From JAFEDN01 sp963832945 (GTDB taxonomy: Bacteria; Pseudomonadota; Gammaproteobacteria; Coxiellales; Coxiellaceae): DNA of 64,000 nucleotides. Positions within the stretch are counted from its first letter, which is position 1. Every line of letters begins with the position of its first letter. Position numbers and translations under genes: made by a program. Where the stretch lies: positions 20,048 through 84,047 of the forward strand of contig CAWHVV010000001.1 of the NCBI GenBank assembly GCA_963832945.1. The letters are read 5' to 3'. The notes under the pieces are model-generated. The model was not told the DNA's origin, ran no database searches, and saw nothing but the letters and a program-made list of their open reading frames with translations. Positions 41,709 to 52,830 of the stretch are shown here, one piece after another.

Positions 41709-44700
41709 TCACTTGTGTAAAGTGGTCGTTGTCGAGGTAGAGGATGTGCTAGAAGACCGTGAACTCGAGGCGCTGGAATATAATAGCATGCTGCTGGAAT
41801 TGGAAGAAGACGATGAAGCGCTGGAGGAGGATGTAGCGGGTGGTATGGGTTTAGGGGTAGACCAAAGCCGGTTCTTAAAGCTGAAAGGGAGTTTAGATTG
41901 ATGTTTTTGATCGGGTGTCGTTAAATGAGCTGGCGATAGAGAGGCGGACGTTGGATTGTTGTGTAAGCGCCGCAAATCCTTAATCAGTTCCTTTAATTCT
42001 TCTCGGTCGGCTTTACTTAAAGTATCAATCTTTTCACGGTAATAATCGAGTTTTGCTAAATAACGTTGTTTAGTTTCCGCATGGCTAATGATAGCAAATA
42101 GATGATAAGCTTGGGTGAGTAATTCTTGATTGGAGTAATGGGGTTGGTGTTTAAATAAGCCAGCAAGAGTAGCCGATAACTGTGGTTTTGCTTTATTGGA
42201 TTTCACCTGCTTTTCTTCGGTAGTATCAATCCAAATCCAGTCTTTAGGTACTTGCTTACGTTCTGGTACAAGTATAGATGGCTTGGTTTGACTAACACTG
42301 GCTGATAAGGGGGATGAACTGCCAGAATTGACCTGAGTTTCCAATGGTGCTTCGTTAGTACGCGTTTTTTGACCCAATAGAGTGCTGAATTTCTCCTCCT
42401 TTTCTTCTGCTATCTCAACCAAGACTCTCTCCACCTGAGCACCATACTGCGCCAATAAACGTTTTCCCAGAGCATCCATTCGACAGCCTTGCAAAACAAT
42501 ACCGTCTGCACATAATGGCATGGCGGCATGACGCGGCATCCCGAGGAAACGGATAGTGGCTTCTTGTCGTGATACGGCCCAAAAGCTGATTGTACCCATC
42601 CCATCACCTATTGCCAGTAAATCTTCTCCCGCGCTGAGAGGTGTAGGGGCAGGTCGTCGTGACGATTTACTGTCCGAGTGTTCCGGTATGGTGAAAGAGG
42701 TCTTAGCAGGAATCATGGCGACAGCATAAATCGCCTGCTGCCAGCGCAGTACCGCCACACATCGACCGCTGGTCACGTCCCACAGGCGCACGGTGTTGTC
42801 CAAACTACCTGAGACGACGCAGTGGCCATCCGAGCTAAAGCTCACACTACTTACCTCACCCGTATGCCCTGCGAGCGGCGGCGCGCCCAAGGCGATTTGT
42901 TGTCCCACGTCCCACAGGCGCACGGTTTGATCCCGACTTCCAGATGCGATGCGGCGGCCATTCGGGCTAAAGCTCACACTTGTCACATAACTCGTATGCC
43001 CTTCGAGCGACGCACCCAGAGCGACTTGTTGCTCCACGTCCCACAGGCGCACGGTTAGATCCCCACCACCAGCAGATACGAGGCGGCGGCCATCCGGGCT
43101 AAAGCTCACACTCACCACATCACTCGTATGTCCTACGAGCGGCGCACCCAGAGCGACTTGTTGCTCCACGTCCCACAGGCGCACGGTTTTATCTGCACTG
43201 CCAGATGCGACGCGGCGGCCATCCGGGCTAAAGCTCACACTCGTCACATAACTTGTATGCCCTGCGAGCGGCGCACTCAGGGCGACTTGTTTTTCCACGT
43301 CCCACAGGCGCACGGTTTTATCTTCACTGCCAGATGCGACGTGGTGGCCATCCGGGCTAAAGCTCACACTCACCACATCACCCGTATGTCCTACGAGCGG
43401 CGCACCCAGAGCGACTTGTTGCTCCACGTCCCACAGGCGCACAGTTTGATCCCGACTTCCAGATGCGACGCGGCGGCCATTTGAGCTAAAGCTCACACTA
43501 CTCACTTCACCCGTATGCCCTGCGAGCGGCGCGCCTAGAGCGACTTGTTGCTCCACGTCCCACAGGCGCACAGTTTGATCCCGACTTCCAGATGCGACAC
43601 GGCGGCCATCCGGGCTAAAGCTCACACTATTCACCACACTCGTATGCCCTTTGAGCGGCGCGCCCAAAGCGACTTGTTGCTCCACGTCCCACAGGCGCAC
43701 GGTTTGATCATAACCACCAACAGATGCGACGCGGCGGCCATCCGGACTAAAGCTCACACTCGACACACCACTCGTATGCCCTTTGAGCGGCGCGCCCAGA
43801 GCGACTTGTTGCTCCACGCCCCACAGGCGCACGGTTTTATCATAACTACCAGCAGATACGAGGCGGCGGCCATCCGGCTAAAGCTCACACTACTCACTTC
43901 ACCCGTATGCCCTGTGAACGGCTTGCCGATGTACTCACCCGTCTGACTATGCAGTAACACAATCGTGTTGCCTTGTGTCACTGCCAGCCAAGGCTTGGTG
44001 GGGTGTTGCGCTATGGCAGTAACCTTCTCTTTTAATTGCAACCGCGGCCATTCGCCCCACTGCACACCTCGCAAATCTGCTCCTAGCAGGTTGGCTTGAT
44101 ACAAGACTGTATGTATCAAGGTGGCACCACGCAGATTAGCTCCGCATAGGTCGATGTAGGCCAACTGTCCGTAACGTAAATCCGCGCCGGGTAATTGCAC
44201 CTTGCGCCAATTTTGATGGCTTAGATTGATGTGACAAGTATTGAGGAGGGTGGCAGCATTGGCGCTGGCAATCGCCATTAAGCTGTCGGTCTTGCTGTGT
44301 TCGATCAACGCAAATAAAGCGTCTTGCAGGGGAATATCCTCCTTGACACGATCCGCTAGAAAGCGCCGTTGCTCCGGGGTGAGGAGCGCACGCGCCAGCA
44401 AAGCCACCGCTTGCACGTGGGTCAGTGCAAACTGTCCAGAGGGCGTTTCTTCCGGTTTTAGTAATAAGCCTTCGGCAATCGCCGTGGTCATAAAGTAATC
44501 CAGCAGCGAGGCGTGCATAAACCTCCAGCTATGGTCACCACTCTCCCGCAGTGGACATCCTTGACGCAGGCGTTGGCTATCCGAGCTATCACCTAATAAC
44601 AGCATGAGCCAATCGGTGGTGTCTTTATCGCTACGTTTGTTTTTTTTAGTTTCTTTGGTTTCTCGGTGTTGTTCTATGCTTAAACTCAATTTGCCTGCTT

Positions 44701-47700
44701 GGGTTAATTGTTCCGCTAAACGCAAGCAATACAGCCGATAAGCCGCTTGTAGCCAGTGCATTTGCACATCCTCACTGCCAGTTTGCGAAGCCTGGATTTT
44801 AAGAGCTTGCATGAGAGTTTTGCCCAAGACCGTTGCTGAGTCTTGTAAGAAGCTGCGTTGCTGCCAGGCCTTGCGGGCTTGACGACTAAACCAAATATCC
44901 ATAAATCGATCATATAGGTCTGCGCGGGTGATTTTGGTTCGAGCAGGTTTTGGTTCTTTAATTTCTTTAGTTTCTTTGATGTCTTCTTCTGGACCGTCTT
45001 TGGTTTGAGTAGCTTTGTCATTGGCTAATTGCGGCAAAATTGATAATGTCATCCATAACATAAACGGAGTATCAATTAAAGTTTGAAATTCTGGAAAGGC
45101 AGCAAATTCTTTTTTGTAACGCGCTGCATCCCAATCTTTGGGAAAATCAGGATCGTTTTGATGTTGGGCGACGTATTTATCAATGTAGTCTTCGGTTTGT
45201 TGCCGGGTAAACGGCGCCACATAGCGGCTGCGATAGAGTGTCCAGTCGGGTAAGCCACCTACTGTTGGATGTGGCGCAAAAGCATCTGCTTCGGATAGCG
45301 CATGCAAGCGTTGACTACGACAGCCGATGATCAGTTTAACGTTCTGATCTTCTCTAAAGTTAAGATCAAAAAGATTAGGTGCAGCGCCTCCCGGGATTTC
45401 ATCATAACCGTCGGCGATGAAGAGGATAGCGGCTTGGCTTTGTAAGCGGGCGATTTCAGGATGGGTAAAACCGACTTGCTGACAATAACCCCACAGGTCA
45501 TCGTGTTGCACTTGGCTGGAACCCAAGGGAATCCACAGGGGTAATAATGCGTGAGGCAAGGGATCACCCGGACGATAGCTTTGCCAGGCGGGGTCTTCCC
45601 ACAGGGTTCTGAGCAAATGGCGATTAAAAGTGCTTTTGCCCGCGCCCGCTAGACCTAACAGCACCAGCACTTGCGCCGGGCCGTGCAACAGTTCGCGCGC
45701 TATCCACGGAGTTAACGGGTCAGAAGCCGACCCGGGTTGCGACTGGCCGTTGGGGGCAACATAACAGGACAATTCTTGGGTAATATAAAGGTCGGTTAAC
45801 ACGGTCTTTCGCAACAGTTGGATTTTAACGCTCAGAGTGTATTGGGGGGAGAGTTTATCTTGCCAACGCGGTGTGGGGCTTCGTGTCAGTAAGTCACCAA
45901 AGGTGAGCATATCTTTATCAGGGAGCGTGAGCGGCTTGCCTACCAGGGACGTTGTGCTGCTTCCTGCGGACGAATCGCTTATGCGCCCAGAAGCTCGCTG
46001 CCCTACCAAATTCGGCAGTAAGCTTTGCAACAATTCAGGCGATAAATCGTTAAACTGCGGATCGATCGTAGGAGGGATAGCAACAACCCTTGAAGAGGAT
46101 GTTTTATCGGGTTCGACGGGATGTTCCTGCTTCTTCTCTCCAGGTGCAATGCTTTGCTTGACGAGATCGGGCATGAGACTTTGTAATGCCTCCGGTGACA
46201 GGCTGCTAAAATCGTGCGTGACTTTTACTGTCTGTTTTTCTTTGACTTCACTCGGATGAGTCCGAGTAAAGCTTTCATCGGTTTTAACTACCTCTGGCGG
46301 TTCTGTCCGTTTGCTTTCCAGAGTGACCGGCTGCGTAGATTGAGCCTGATGCCGTTGTTCCACCGCCACGGCTGCTTGCCATAAGCTTTCCAAGACTTGC
46401 GCCACTTGACTCGTGCTGGGACGCTGGCCGGGGTCTTGCGCCCAACATACTTGAATCACCGCGGACAATCCCTGCGGACAATCTGAAGGAATGGTTTCAC
46501 GCTGACCCTGTTGCACCCGTTTTACCACTTCATTTTTCCATGGTAAGGTTTGATAGGGTATACGACGCGCCGCCACTTCCCAGCAAATAATTGCAAAGCT
46601 GTAGAGATCACTGGCGGGTGTTGCCGCTTTACCTTGCAGCACTTCCGGGGCATTCCACAGCAACGTGCCCACATCCCGAGTGTCTTTGGCCTGGGATTTC
46701 AAGGTAGACAAACCAAAGTCGCACAGCTTGGCACGACCGTTGACATCTAGCAGAATATTCAAGCTCTTTAAATCCCGATGCACCAGATCATAGGCATGCA
46801 GGGTGGCTAATCCTAACGCAATATCCCGCAATAAACGTAACCGCTGCGACCAGGGTAGGGCTTGGCTGCTGTCTTTCAATAGATGGTATAAACTGCCGCC
46901 TGGCGCTAATTCCATCACCAACAGTGGTGGTGACTCCAGTGATAGTCCCAGCAGGCTGATGAGAAACGGTGAGTGCAGATTGGCCATGACCGCGGCTTCG
47001 TCTTTGAGTTGCGCTTGATCGTTGGAAGAAAGTTTGGTTTCTTTAAACCGTTTCACCGCGACCGGTTGGCCACGATAAGTTCCGCGTAACACTTCGCCAA
47101 ATGCGCCTTTGCCCAGTGTATTTTTGCTGTCGTCCGCAGAGGGCAGGAGTAGCTGATCACGGTGTAGTGCTAACTCTTTTTCGGGCGTTAAGGACAGCGG
47201 CAATGGTACAGTATTCGGTACGATAGTCGTCTGCACGGCTGAACCAATCGCACCCTGATAACGCCCTTCCCAACTGGTTAGGTTTTCGGTTGTATAAAGA
47301 GCATACTGTGACGGGAATAATTGACCGTCTGCGCCATGAGGCATCAGGGTAGTACTTTCTTCCAGTTTAAAAACGTGTGATGGCGTGCTGTGCAGCAATA
47401 ACCGGACATGATTTTGAGCGCGATGCAGTTCGTTGGCGTCATAAAGATTAGACGAAGTATCTAATTTCTCCATACCCTGCACCAACCAGAACGGGCGATA
47501 ATGTTGCTCTACCACCTGCCATTCGGTTTCAGTAAAGTCTGCTACGTCGTTGGAGATAAGTTGATGGTTGCGAGTAAAGAGTGGTGAACCATTGGAGTGA
47601 TGCAGATTAATAAATAGTGGCAGCCAGGCGGTGGGCGGCGGATCACCGGGGCGATAGGTTTGCCAAGCCGGGGTTTGCCATAAGCGCCAGGCTGTCTCGG

Positions 47701-48991
47701 TGAAGGAATGGTTAGGGTCTTCGCCTTCTTCTCCCAACCACAGCAGCATTTCCACGGGAAAATCAATCAGCGTAGTTTGAATGGCCTGCTGCAAAGCTGG
47801 CAGTGAAGCTTTGGACTCCCTCGGCTGTGCGAGACTGTCGCGCAAGGCACACAGCTTGACACCCACTTGATAACGCGGATCTTCATGGTGGTTTAACCAA
47901 CTGACCTTTTGATCGTCAATCAGTAACAGATTCAACGAACCGCTGGCCAAGACTGAATTCATTAAACTCGGGCTAACAGAGAGGGTCATCGAAGCGGTCG
48001 ACGCCGAGGACATCGCCTGGCTTTTTCGCGCTTTCTCATCAACCGGGGAAAGCTCCACTTTTTTTATCTCAGATAACCCAGATAAAGGCGATCCGGTCAA
48101 GAGATCACCGACTTGGTAGGCGGGTATGGCAGACGATTGACTGGCGGGCAGTTCATATTTTTTCTCTTTTTCCTCGGACGACAGGGGTGCTGGTAAGCTG
48201 GGGATAGCATCGAATAACCCTTGTTCTGCTTGCTGCCAAAAAGTGTCTAATCCCTTCGCCAGAGCTTTCAACGATGGGCGAGCAGAGACCACCCGATCAG
48301 TGCAGGCCTGAATCAACGCCACCACCGCCGACGGACAATCCCTAGGCAAGCTTTTACCTTTCTGCCAGTCTTTCGCCAGTTCCATTTTGTGGCTGACCAC
48401 TTGCCAAATCAACTGCCCCAAGCCATAGACCTCATCGGCTTCCGTGACCGGAGTTTCACTCACCAATGGCACAAGCTGCGCCCTGCCTTCTTTGTCCAGA
48501 AATAACTGACGCATGTCCCAAGCAATGTGAGCAGCGTCGGCTGCCCGCCGCTGATATAATCCCACCGCCACATCGCGCACCAAGCGACAACGCAGTGGCC
48601 ATGCATCGGCTGCCGTCGTATTTAACCACTCGGAAAATCGAGTGTCCGGCGGTGCGGCTATCACGATCACTCTTGCTCGCAATTGTTCGCACGTTCCTAT
48701 CAGAGGCGGCCAAAACGGAGACTGACATTGATATAAAGCTACCCAAGCATCCTGATGCTGTGCCCAAGCTTCTGCTGACATCCTCTGAACCATAATGGCT
48801 CGTCCGTCATAGACGCCAGTGTGCAAGGTTATTCCTTTGTCCTCTTTAACCCACTCATCTATTTGCAAAATATCAGATCGTAGAATCGGTAAGGTTACTG
48901 TCTTTGAAATGGTGGGAGATTGACTTGTAGGAGTAAGCAGCGGCGGTTGCATGGGGAGACTAGTTGAATCCAATGAAATTAGTCTTTGCAT
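41709..48991 (-). CDS. NLR-like protein: pseudokinase, pseudo-NACHT, TKL-like kinase, NACHT, pentapeptide, WD40 (frameshifted)
   Basis: Order along about 2427 codons: pseudokinase (about 25-265; no HRD or DFG); NACHT-like domain with ruined P-loop (WLGEEGEDPNHS, about 420); active-looking Ser/Thr kinase (GKGAFGEV about 627, VAVK, HRDLKSLN about 737, CDFG about 757, APEV); linker with two copies of a LSPE-LLQSL-P-LV motif; NACHT NTPase (GLAGAGKST about 1113, LFIADGYDEI); pentapeptide repeats (ADLRYGQLAYIDLCGANL, about 1600-1645); about nine WD40 blades; a charged C-terminus ending in a Ser-rich tract. A one-base loss at about 43876-43879 (CCGGCTA versus CCGGGCTA in sister repeats) splits it into frames 48991-43754 and 43832-41709. 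Probably a signal-sensing STAND protein, either host-directed or defensive. Confidence 0.85.
42740..43905 (-). repeat. WD40 repeat array, about 129 bp per unit
   Basis: Consecutive units encode SGSRDQTVRLWDVEQQVAL with GHT-VSSVSFSPDGRR. They are close to identical at the DNA level, including the recurrent CCACAGGCGCACGGTTT string on the plus strand. This indicates recent expansion or homogenisation. Plus-strand open frames over this array are shadows of it. Confidence 0.9.
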
Positions 48992-50285
48992 CTCAAATAT
49001 CCTTAAGATTTAATTGAATTCTTAATCCATTTTGTTAATTATCGAGACGGGACTTTCGCAGTCTAAAGTGAAAGGGTTTGATTTTCAATACTTACTTGTG
49101 CGCAAGAAAAACAAGTCAAGTAACATAGAATAATTTCTTCAAACGCTCGTCACTGTATGAAAATCCCGTTTTCTACAGTGACGTAGCGAAAATAGTCATT
49201 CTAACACGTTCAATTTAAATCATTATTTCATCGAATTTGTCACTGAAAACAAGGGATAGGCGGGAAATGACAAGGGATAGTCAATAGAATCCTATATTTT
49301 TATAGACGATTTCGTAAAAATATTTTAAGAAAAATAATTAACTTTTCGAGTCATCCATGGATACTTTAGTAATCGCGATACTCTGGTTCATTACCGCTTG
49401 CCTTATAAAATATTTTTTTCCCCTTTGCTGCATCGTTCTACCATGCTGCTTAATAATCGCACGGGTTAAGTTTCTGGTGTAAGAGACTGGTGCGTCATCA
49501 TGGGTGCGCGATGGTGAGGTCAAACTTGCCCCGCTGTGGCCTTGGCGTGCCTTTTGGCGCGTGAGGCACAGCGGGGCGGCTGAGATGAAAAAAATAGACC
49601 GGTGTGTACAGTGACATTGTTACAAAGGTTGAAACGCGACAGTAAACGCCGATGGTTTCAAAATCCGCCGGACTGGTTAGGTGGCTGAATATGGGCTTCA
49701 GCGTTTATCTGGTTTTCCTGATAATTTAATAAGGTAAAGTAAAATATTACTTTATATCTTATGTTATATTATTAAATAGACGATCAAGCCCGAATGCGCC
49801 GGGCTTTTAATTCCATGAATTGAACCAGCCCGGCGGAGAATCTTAAGATCATTAAATGAACACTCATGACGATAATTACGCCATTATGGTTTCTCAATGA
49901 TCAAGGAGATAAACCCCCCTGTTGTTATGCGCCGCAGCCTGTCGCACGAAGCCTGCAGGCGGGTTTCTCATTTTGGTCACAATTTTTTTCATAAAATATT
50001 TTTTATTCATATTCTACTAATAATACCGCGTCACTGTTGATGCGTAAGCGCATCTACAGTGACGCGATGCCGCTGTTCTCATAACACTTTCATTTTAAAA
50101 TCATAATTTCTTTCACGCCGTCATCTTTTCCAGATGATAATACTTTTTTCAATTTTTTTTCTTTCCAGATGACGGCGTTGTCTGTCAAAATTTTTATCAA
50201 AATCACCGCGATATTTCTGCTTTTTTACTTAAATTTGTTCATTCAACATTATTTATGAATTTTTAAAATATTTTTATAAAAACTA
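48992..50285. other. Gene-poor, palindrome-rich intergenic region
   Basis: I see no convincing gene. It contains hairpins CGTCACTGTA/TACAGTGACG at 49148-49183, CCCCGCTGTG/CACAGCGGGG at 49529-49576, and CGCGTCACTGT/ACAGTGACGCG at 50027-50066, with a further half-site TACAGTGAC at 49607-49615. A/T-rich stretches lie between. The position next to an ICE integrase and the shared GTCACTGT arms suggest binding sites or an origin-like region; this is unproven. Confidence 0.55.
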
Positions 50286-50313
50286 TTGACTTTTATATTC
50301 ATATCCATATAAT
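50286..50313 (+). promoter_or_regulatory. Strong sigma-70-type promoter
   Basis: TTGACT (50286-50291) and a perfect TATAAT (50308-50313) are separated by 16 bp. A start site is expected near 50320, immediately at an ATG (50321). It drives either a small leaderless gene or a small RNA, and possibly the integrase further downstream. Confidence 0.75.
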
Positions 50314-50319
50314 GGCTTT

Positions 50320-50518
50320 CATGGGTCGGTTCTGCACGACGTTAATCCGCAGAAAACTAGGTCTTCGGGATGCCGATGATCCTATTCTGTCTCACTACCT
50401 TGGAGGGACACTTCCGAAGTGGTCTTTATTTAAAGTGGGTTGTTAATCTTATCAATTCACGGACTGTCTCGTCAGGCTTTCTATTCTAATTTATTTTAGA
50501 AAGAGCCGGACTGTTTTT
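50320..50518 (+). ncRNA. Candidate small RNA or leaderless 41-aa gene upstream of integrase
   Basis: A transcript from the promoter at 50286 would begin at about 50320. It ends at a stem-loop GGCTTTCTA/TAGAAAGAGCC (50475-50507) followed by TTTTT (50514-50518). Within it, ATG 50321 opens a 41-codon frame (MGRFCTTLIRRKLG to KVGC, stop 50444-50446) lying exactly at the predicted transcript start. I cannot decide between a leaderless peptide and a structured RNA. Confidence 0.45.
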
Positions 50519-50839
50519 CTGTTATTGAATTTCAATCTTGATTCATCCTATCGGATTCATTTTGTTCCTAAGACGTTTATCGTCCCTGTTATTTCAGGAA
50601 ATGATTTTTCCTGCTTTTTTACATGATTTTGATCATTTTTTTGAGATTTGTTTTTCGCTTTTCCTCAACCTGAGTCTCAATGCTGATGCCGTTTTTTCGG
50701 TGGCAGCCGTCGAATACCTCACGGTGTGTCGATGGAGACTTAACACTAACCAATTAATTCCGTGTCCGAGGAAAGTAGAGGGTTACCTCATCCCATTTTT
50801 TTTTTACGGATTGCTTATTTATTTTTTTAGGAAATTTTC
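50519..50839 (+). promoter_or_regulatory. Integrase leader region
   Basis: About 320 bp lie between the putative terminator and the integrase ATG. A 101-codon open frame here is hydrophobic by composition and lacks a ribosome site, so I treat it as non-coding. The segment near 50720-50800 (CGATGGAGACTTAAC to GAGGGTTACCTC) looks structured, and a T-rich tract then leads to AGGAA before ATG 50840, similar to the leaders of the ssb-helicase block. Confidence 0.4.
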
Positions 50840-51465
50840 ATGAGTATTAAAACAGATTTAAAACGTTCGCTCTATAACACGCTAAAACAGGATAATTTTG
50901 GCGCTTATGTCACCCGTTACGACCGGCGGCAAATACTCTTAAGTACTGCCGGAGAATTGGTGTCATTAGGCTATAAAATTACTTCCGTTCAGCAGTTACA
51001 GCGCAAGCATGTCTTGGCGTTGACTAAACATTGGCAGAAGAAAAAGTTGGATAACGGCACGATTAAAAATCGCATTGCCGCGCTGCGCCATTTGTCGATT
51101 TTAATTAATAAACCCAACATGATTCCGACGAACATCGATCTGGGTGTGGGTGCGCGACGTCATTTCATCATCAAAAATCGAGCGATTGTGAATCCTGATT
51201 TATCGGGCGTGAGTGATCAAAGCATACGGATTTCTTTAGAACTCCAACGACTGTTCGGATTAAGGCGCGAAGAATCTCTCAAAATTAAACCCATCATGGC
51301 CGATCAAGGAAGCAAGTTAGTTTTACAAGGTTCATGGTGTAAAGGCAATCGTCCACGTGAGATTCCCATTCGCACACCGGAGCAACGGCATTGGCTCGAT
51401 GCCGCTAAGCAATGGGTCGGTAATTTCGACCAATCGCTGATACCTGCTGGCCAATCCTATATTAA

Positions 51466-52434
51466 ACCTCAGTTATGGGTTTTCGCGATTAATTTAATGG
51501 CAGATAATTTCAGTGGCTCAATCGCGTAAGCCGCTAAAGCAGAAACCAAATGAGTCATGGCATTAATGATGGAACGATGCCGTGTATGCCAGACGTGATA
51601 ATGATGTTTTAAATGGTCAATAATGGTCTCAATTAAATTACGTTGATTCAATAGCTGCTTTTCATAATCATTTAAATCCAGCTTGTTTTTCATATTTTTT
51701 CGATGGCGGGTAATTAATTTGAGTCCTCTGCTAAACAACTCATCAAATAATTTTTTACCAATATAACCCTTATCACCAAATGCCAAACCCTGTAATGTTT
51801 TGAGTATGGATTGAGCTTCTTTGCCGTCGTTTCGATTCCCTCGGGTGACTTTAAAGGCGATTAACTCCCCTTTATCATTCGTCACAAGATGTAATTTCAA
51901 GCCGAAAAACCAGCCCACCGAACTTTTTCCATACTCGGCAATGGTGTTAAATGTTTTATGACGCCGGGAGCGTTTCAAATGGGAAACCGGCAAGCCACTG
52001 GAATCAATATAATAAATACCCGTTCGCTTACCGCTTCTCAACTGCGTGAACAAAGTCATGGGAAAAATCGCCCGTTTCATCAACGTAATAAAACGAGGAT
52101 AAGCGGGTAAGTGGGGAAAATAAGCTTGCCAATACACTTGCAGAAAGCCCTCATAAAATGTTTTAAAATCTCGAAATCTCACCATCTGAAACATCACCAA
52201 AATGGTCATTATTTCACTGATGGACAGTGAACAGGCTGGCCCGCGAGGTCGTTTAACGGAGCCAGGTAACAGCCGATGCTGAACATAGTTGTCTAATTCC
52301 TTGCAAAAGTCATCGATTTCGCAAAAAATAGTCGTGAGCTGATGAGCCATATCCATACTGATTCTCCTAATTGATCATAGAAAATCAATATGTTATGCCT
52401 GTCAGCTCATTTATTCAAAACTCATAACTCAGGT
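51466..52434 (-). mobile_element. IS982-family insertion sequence
   Basis: This 969-bp element has imperfect inverted ends (ACCTCAGTTATGGGTTTT and ACCTGAGTTATGAGTTTT) and is flanked by 8-bp direct repeats TATATTAA at 51458-51465 and 52435-52442. Both length and duplication size fit IS982. The transposase frame is intact. Confidence 0.92.
51469..52356 (-). CDS. IS982-family transposase
   Basis: This 295-aa DDE transposase has the N-terminal domain with SLSISEIMTILVMFQMV and PAYPRFITLM. The catalytic region has IYYIDSSGLPVSH (first Asp), LAFGDKGYIGKKLF (second Asp) and QRNLIETIIDHLKHH (Glu), the usual IS982 signatures. AGGAG lies just upstream on the minus strand. Complete and unbroken, it spans nearly the entire element. 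Confidence 0.95.
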   Translation of the reverse strand: MDMAHQLTTIFCEIDDFCKELDNYVQHRLLPGSVKRPRGPACSLSISEIMTILVMFQMVRFRDFKTFYEGFLQVYWQAYFPHLPAYPRFITLMKRAIFPMTLFTQLRSGKRTGIYYIDSSGLPVSHLKRSRRHKTFNTIAEYGKSSVGWFFGLKLHLVTNDKGELIAFKVTRGNRNDGKEAQSILKTLQGLAFGDKGYIGKKLFDELFSRGLKLITRHRKNMKNKLDLNDYEKQLLNQRNLIETIIDHLKHHYHVWHTRHRSIINAMTHLVSALAAYAIEPLKLSAIKLIAKTHN

Positions 52435-52830
52435 TATATTAAGCATCGGTATCGCTACGACAAAGTCTTGCAAAAAATTGGTGTGCGTTCACATGGGTTA
52501 CGCCATGCGTACGCCCAAAGCCGTTATCGAGAGATGACCGGTTGGGACTGCCCGTTGGTCGGAGGCCCTCAAAGAAATGAGTTAAGTGATCAACAGAGAA
52601 GCCAAGATGTTTGGGCGCGGATGATGTTATCGGAGGAGCTTGGGCACTCAAGGTTAGCAATAACTCGAAATTACATTGCTTAACAATTAACGGAATTTTT
52701 AATTTTTTTATTTTTTTTAAAAAAGAATTTATTGACAGGTGTCGATAAAGAGACGCGCAAAGTCGGCGAAATCAAAAAAACGCTCTTGCGCCAAACACAA
52801 AACGCAAAACAAAAATAAAGGAGAAAAACC

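Larger units (their letters stand above)
50840..52683 (+). pseudogene. int: Tyrosine recombinase/integrase interrupted by IS982
   Basis: The N-terminal part (50840-51457) has an N-terminal core-binding domain and the first catalytic Arg region (RLFGLRREESL). The sequence is then split by an IS. It resumes at 52435 as SYIKHRYRYDK with SHGLRHAYA (His-x-x-Arg) and LGHSRLAITRNYI (catalytic Tyr). Removing the IS and one 8-bp duplicate restores an uninterrupted frame of about 287 aa, like the phage_integr_N/Integrase_1 proteins of ICEs. As it stands the integrase is inactive, so excision of the element would need another enzyme. Confidence 0.88.

Noticed and set aside
41647..41901. Acidic plus-strand frame overlapping the end of the NLR-like gene
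   Set aside because: It is the complement of the Ser-rich C-terminal coding tract; no ribosome site.
42740..43905. CRISPR-like regular repeats
   Set aside because: The periodic DNA is coding for WD40 blades, with no spacers and no cas genes.
42822..43946. Plus-strand repetitive open frames across the WD40 array
   Set aside because: They are antisense shadows of the near-identical WD40 units; codon content and the repeat period follow the minus-strand gene.
49338..49523. Minus-strand 61-residue frame in the palindrome-rich region
   Set aside because: No Shine-Dalgarno and no protein-like pattern; it overlaps a palindrome-rich stretch.
50538..50843. 101-residue frame upstream of the integrase
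   Set aside because: Composition is that of T-rich leader DNA, no ribosome site, and it runs through the integrase leader tract.
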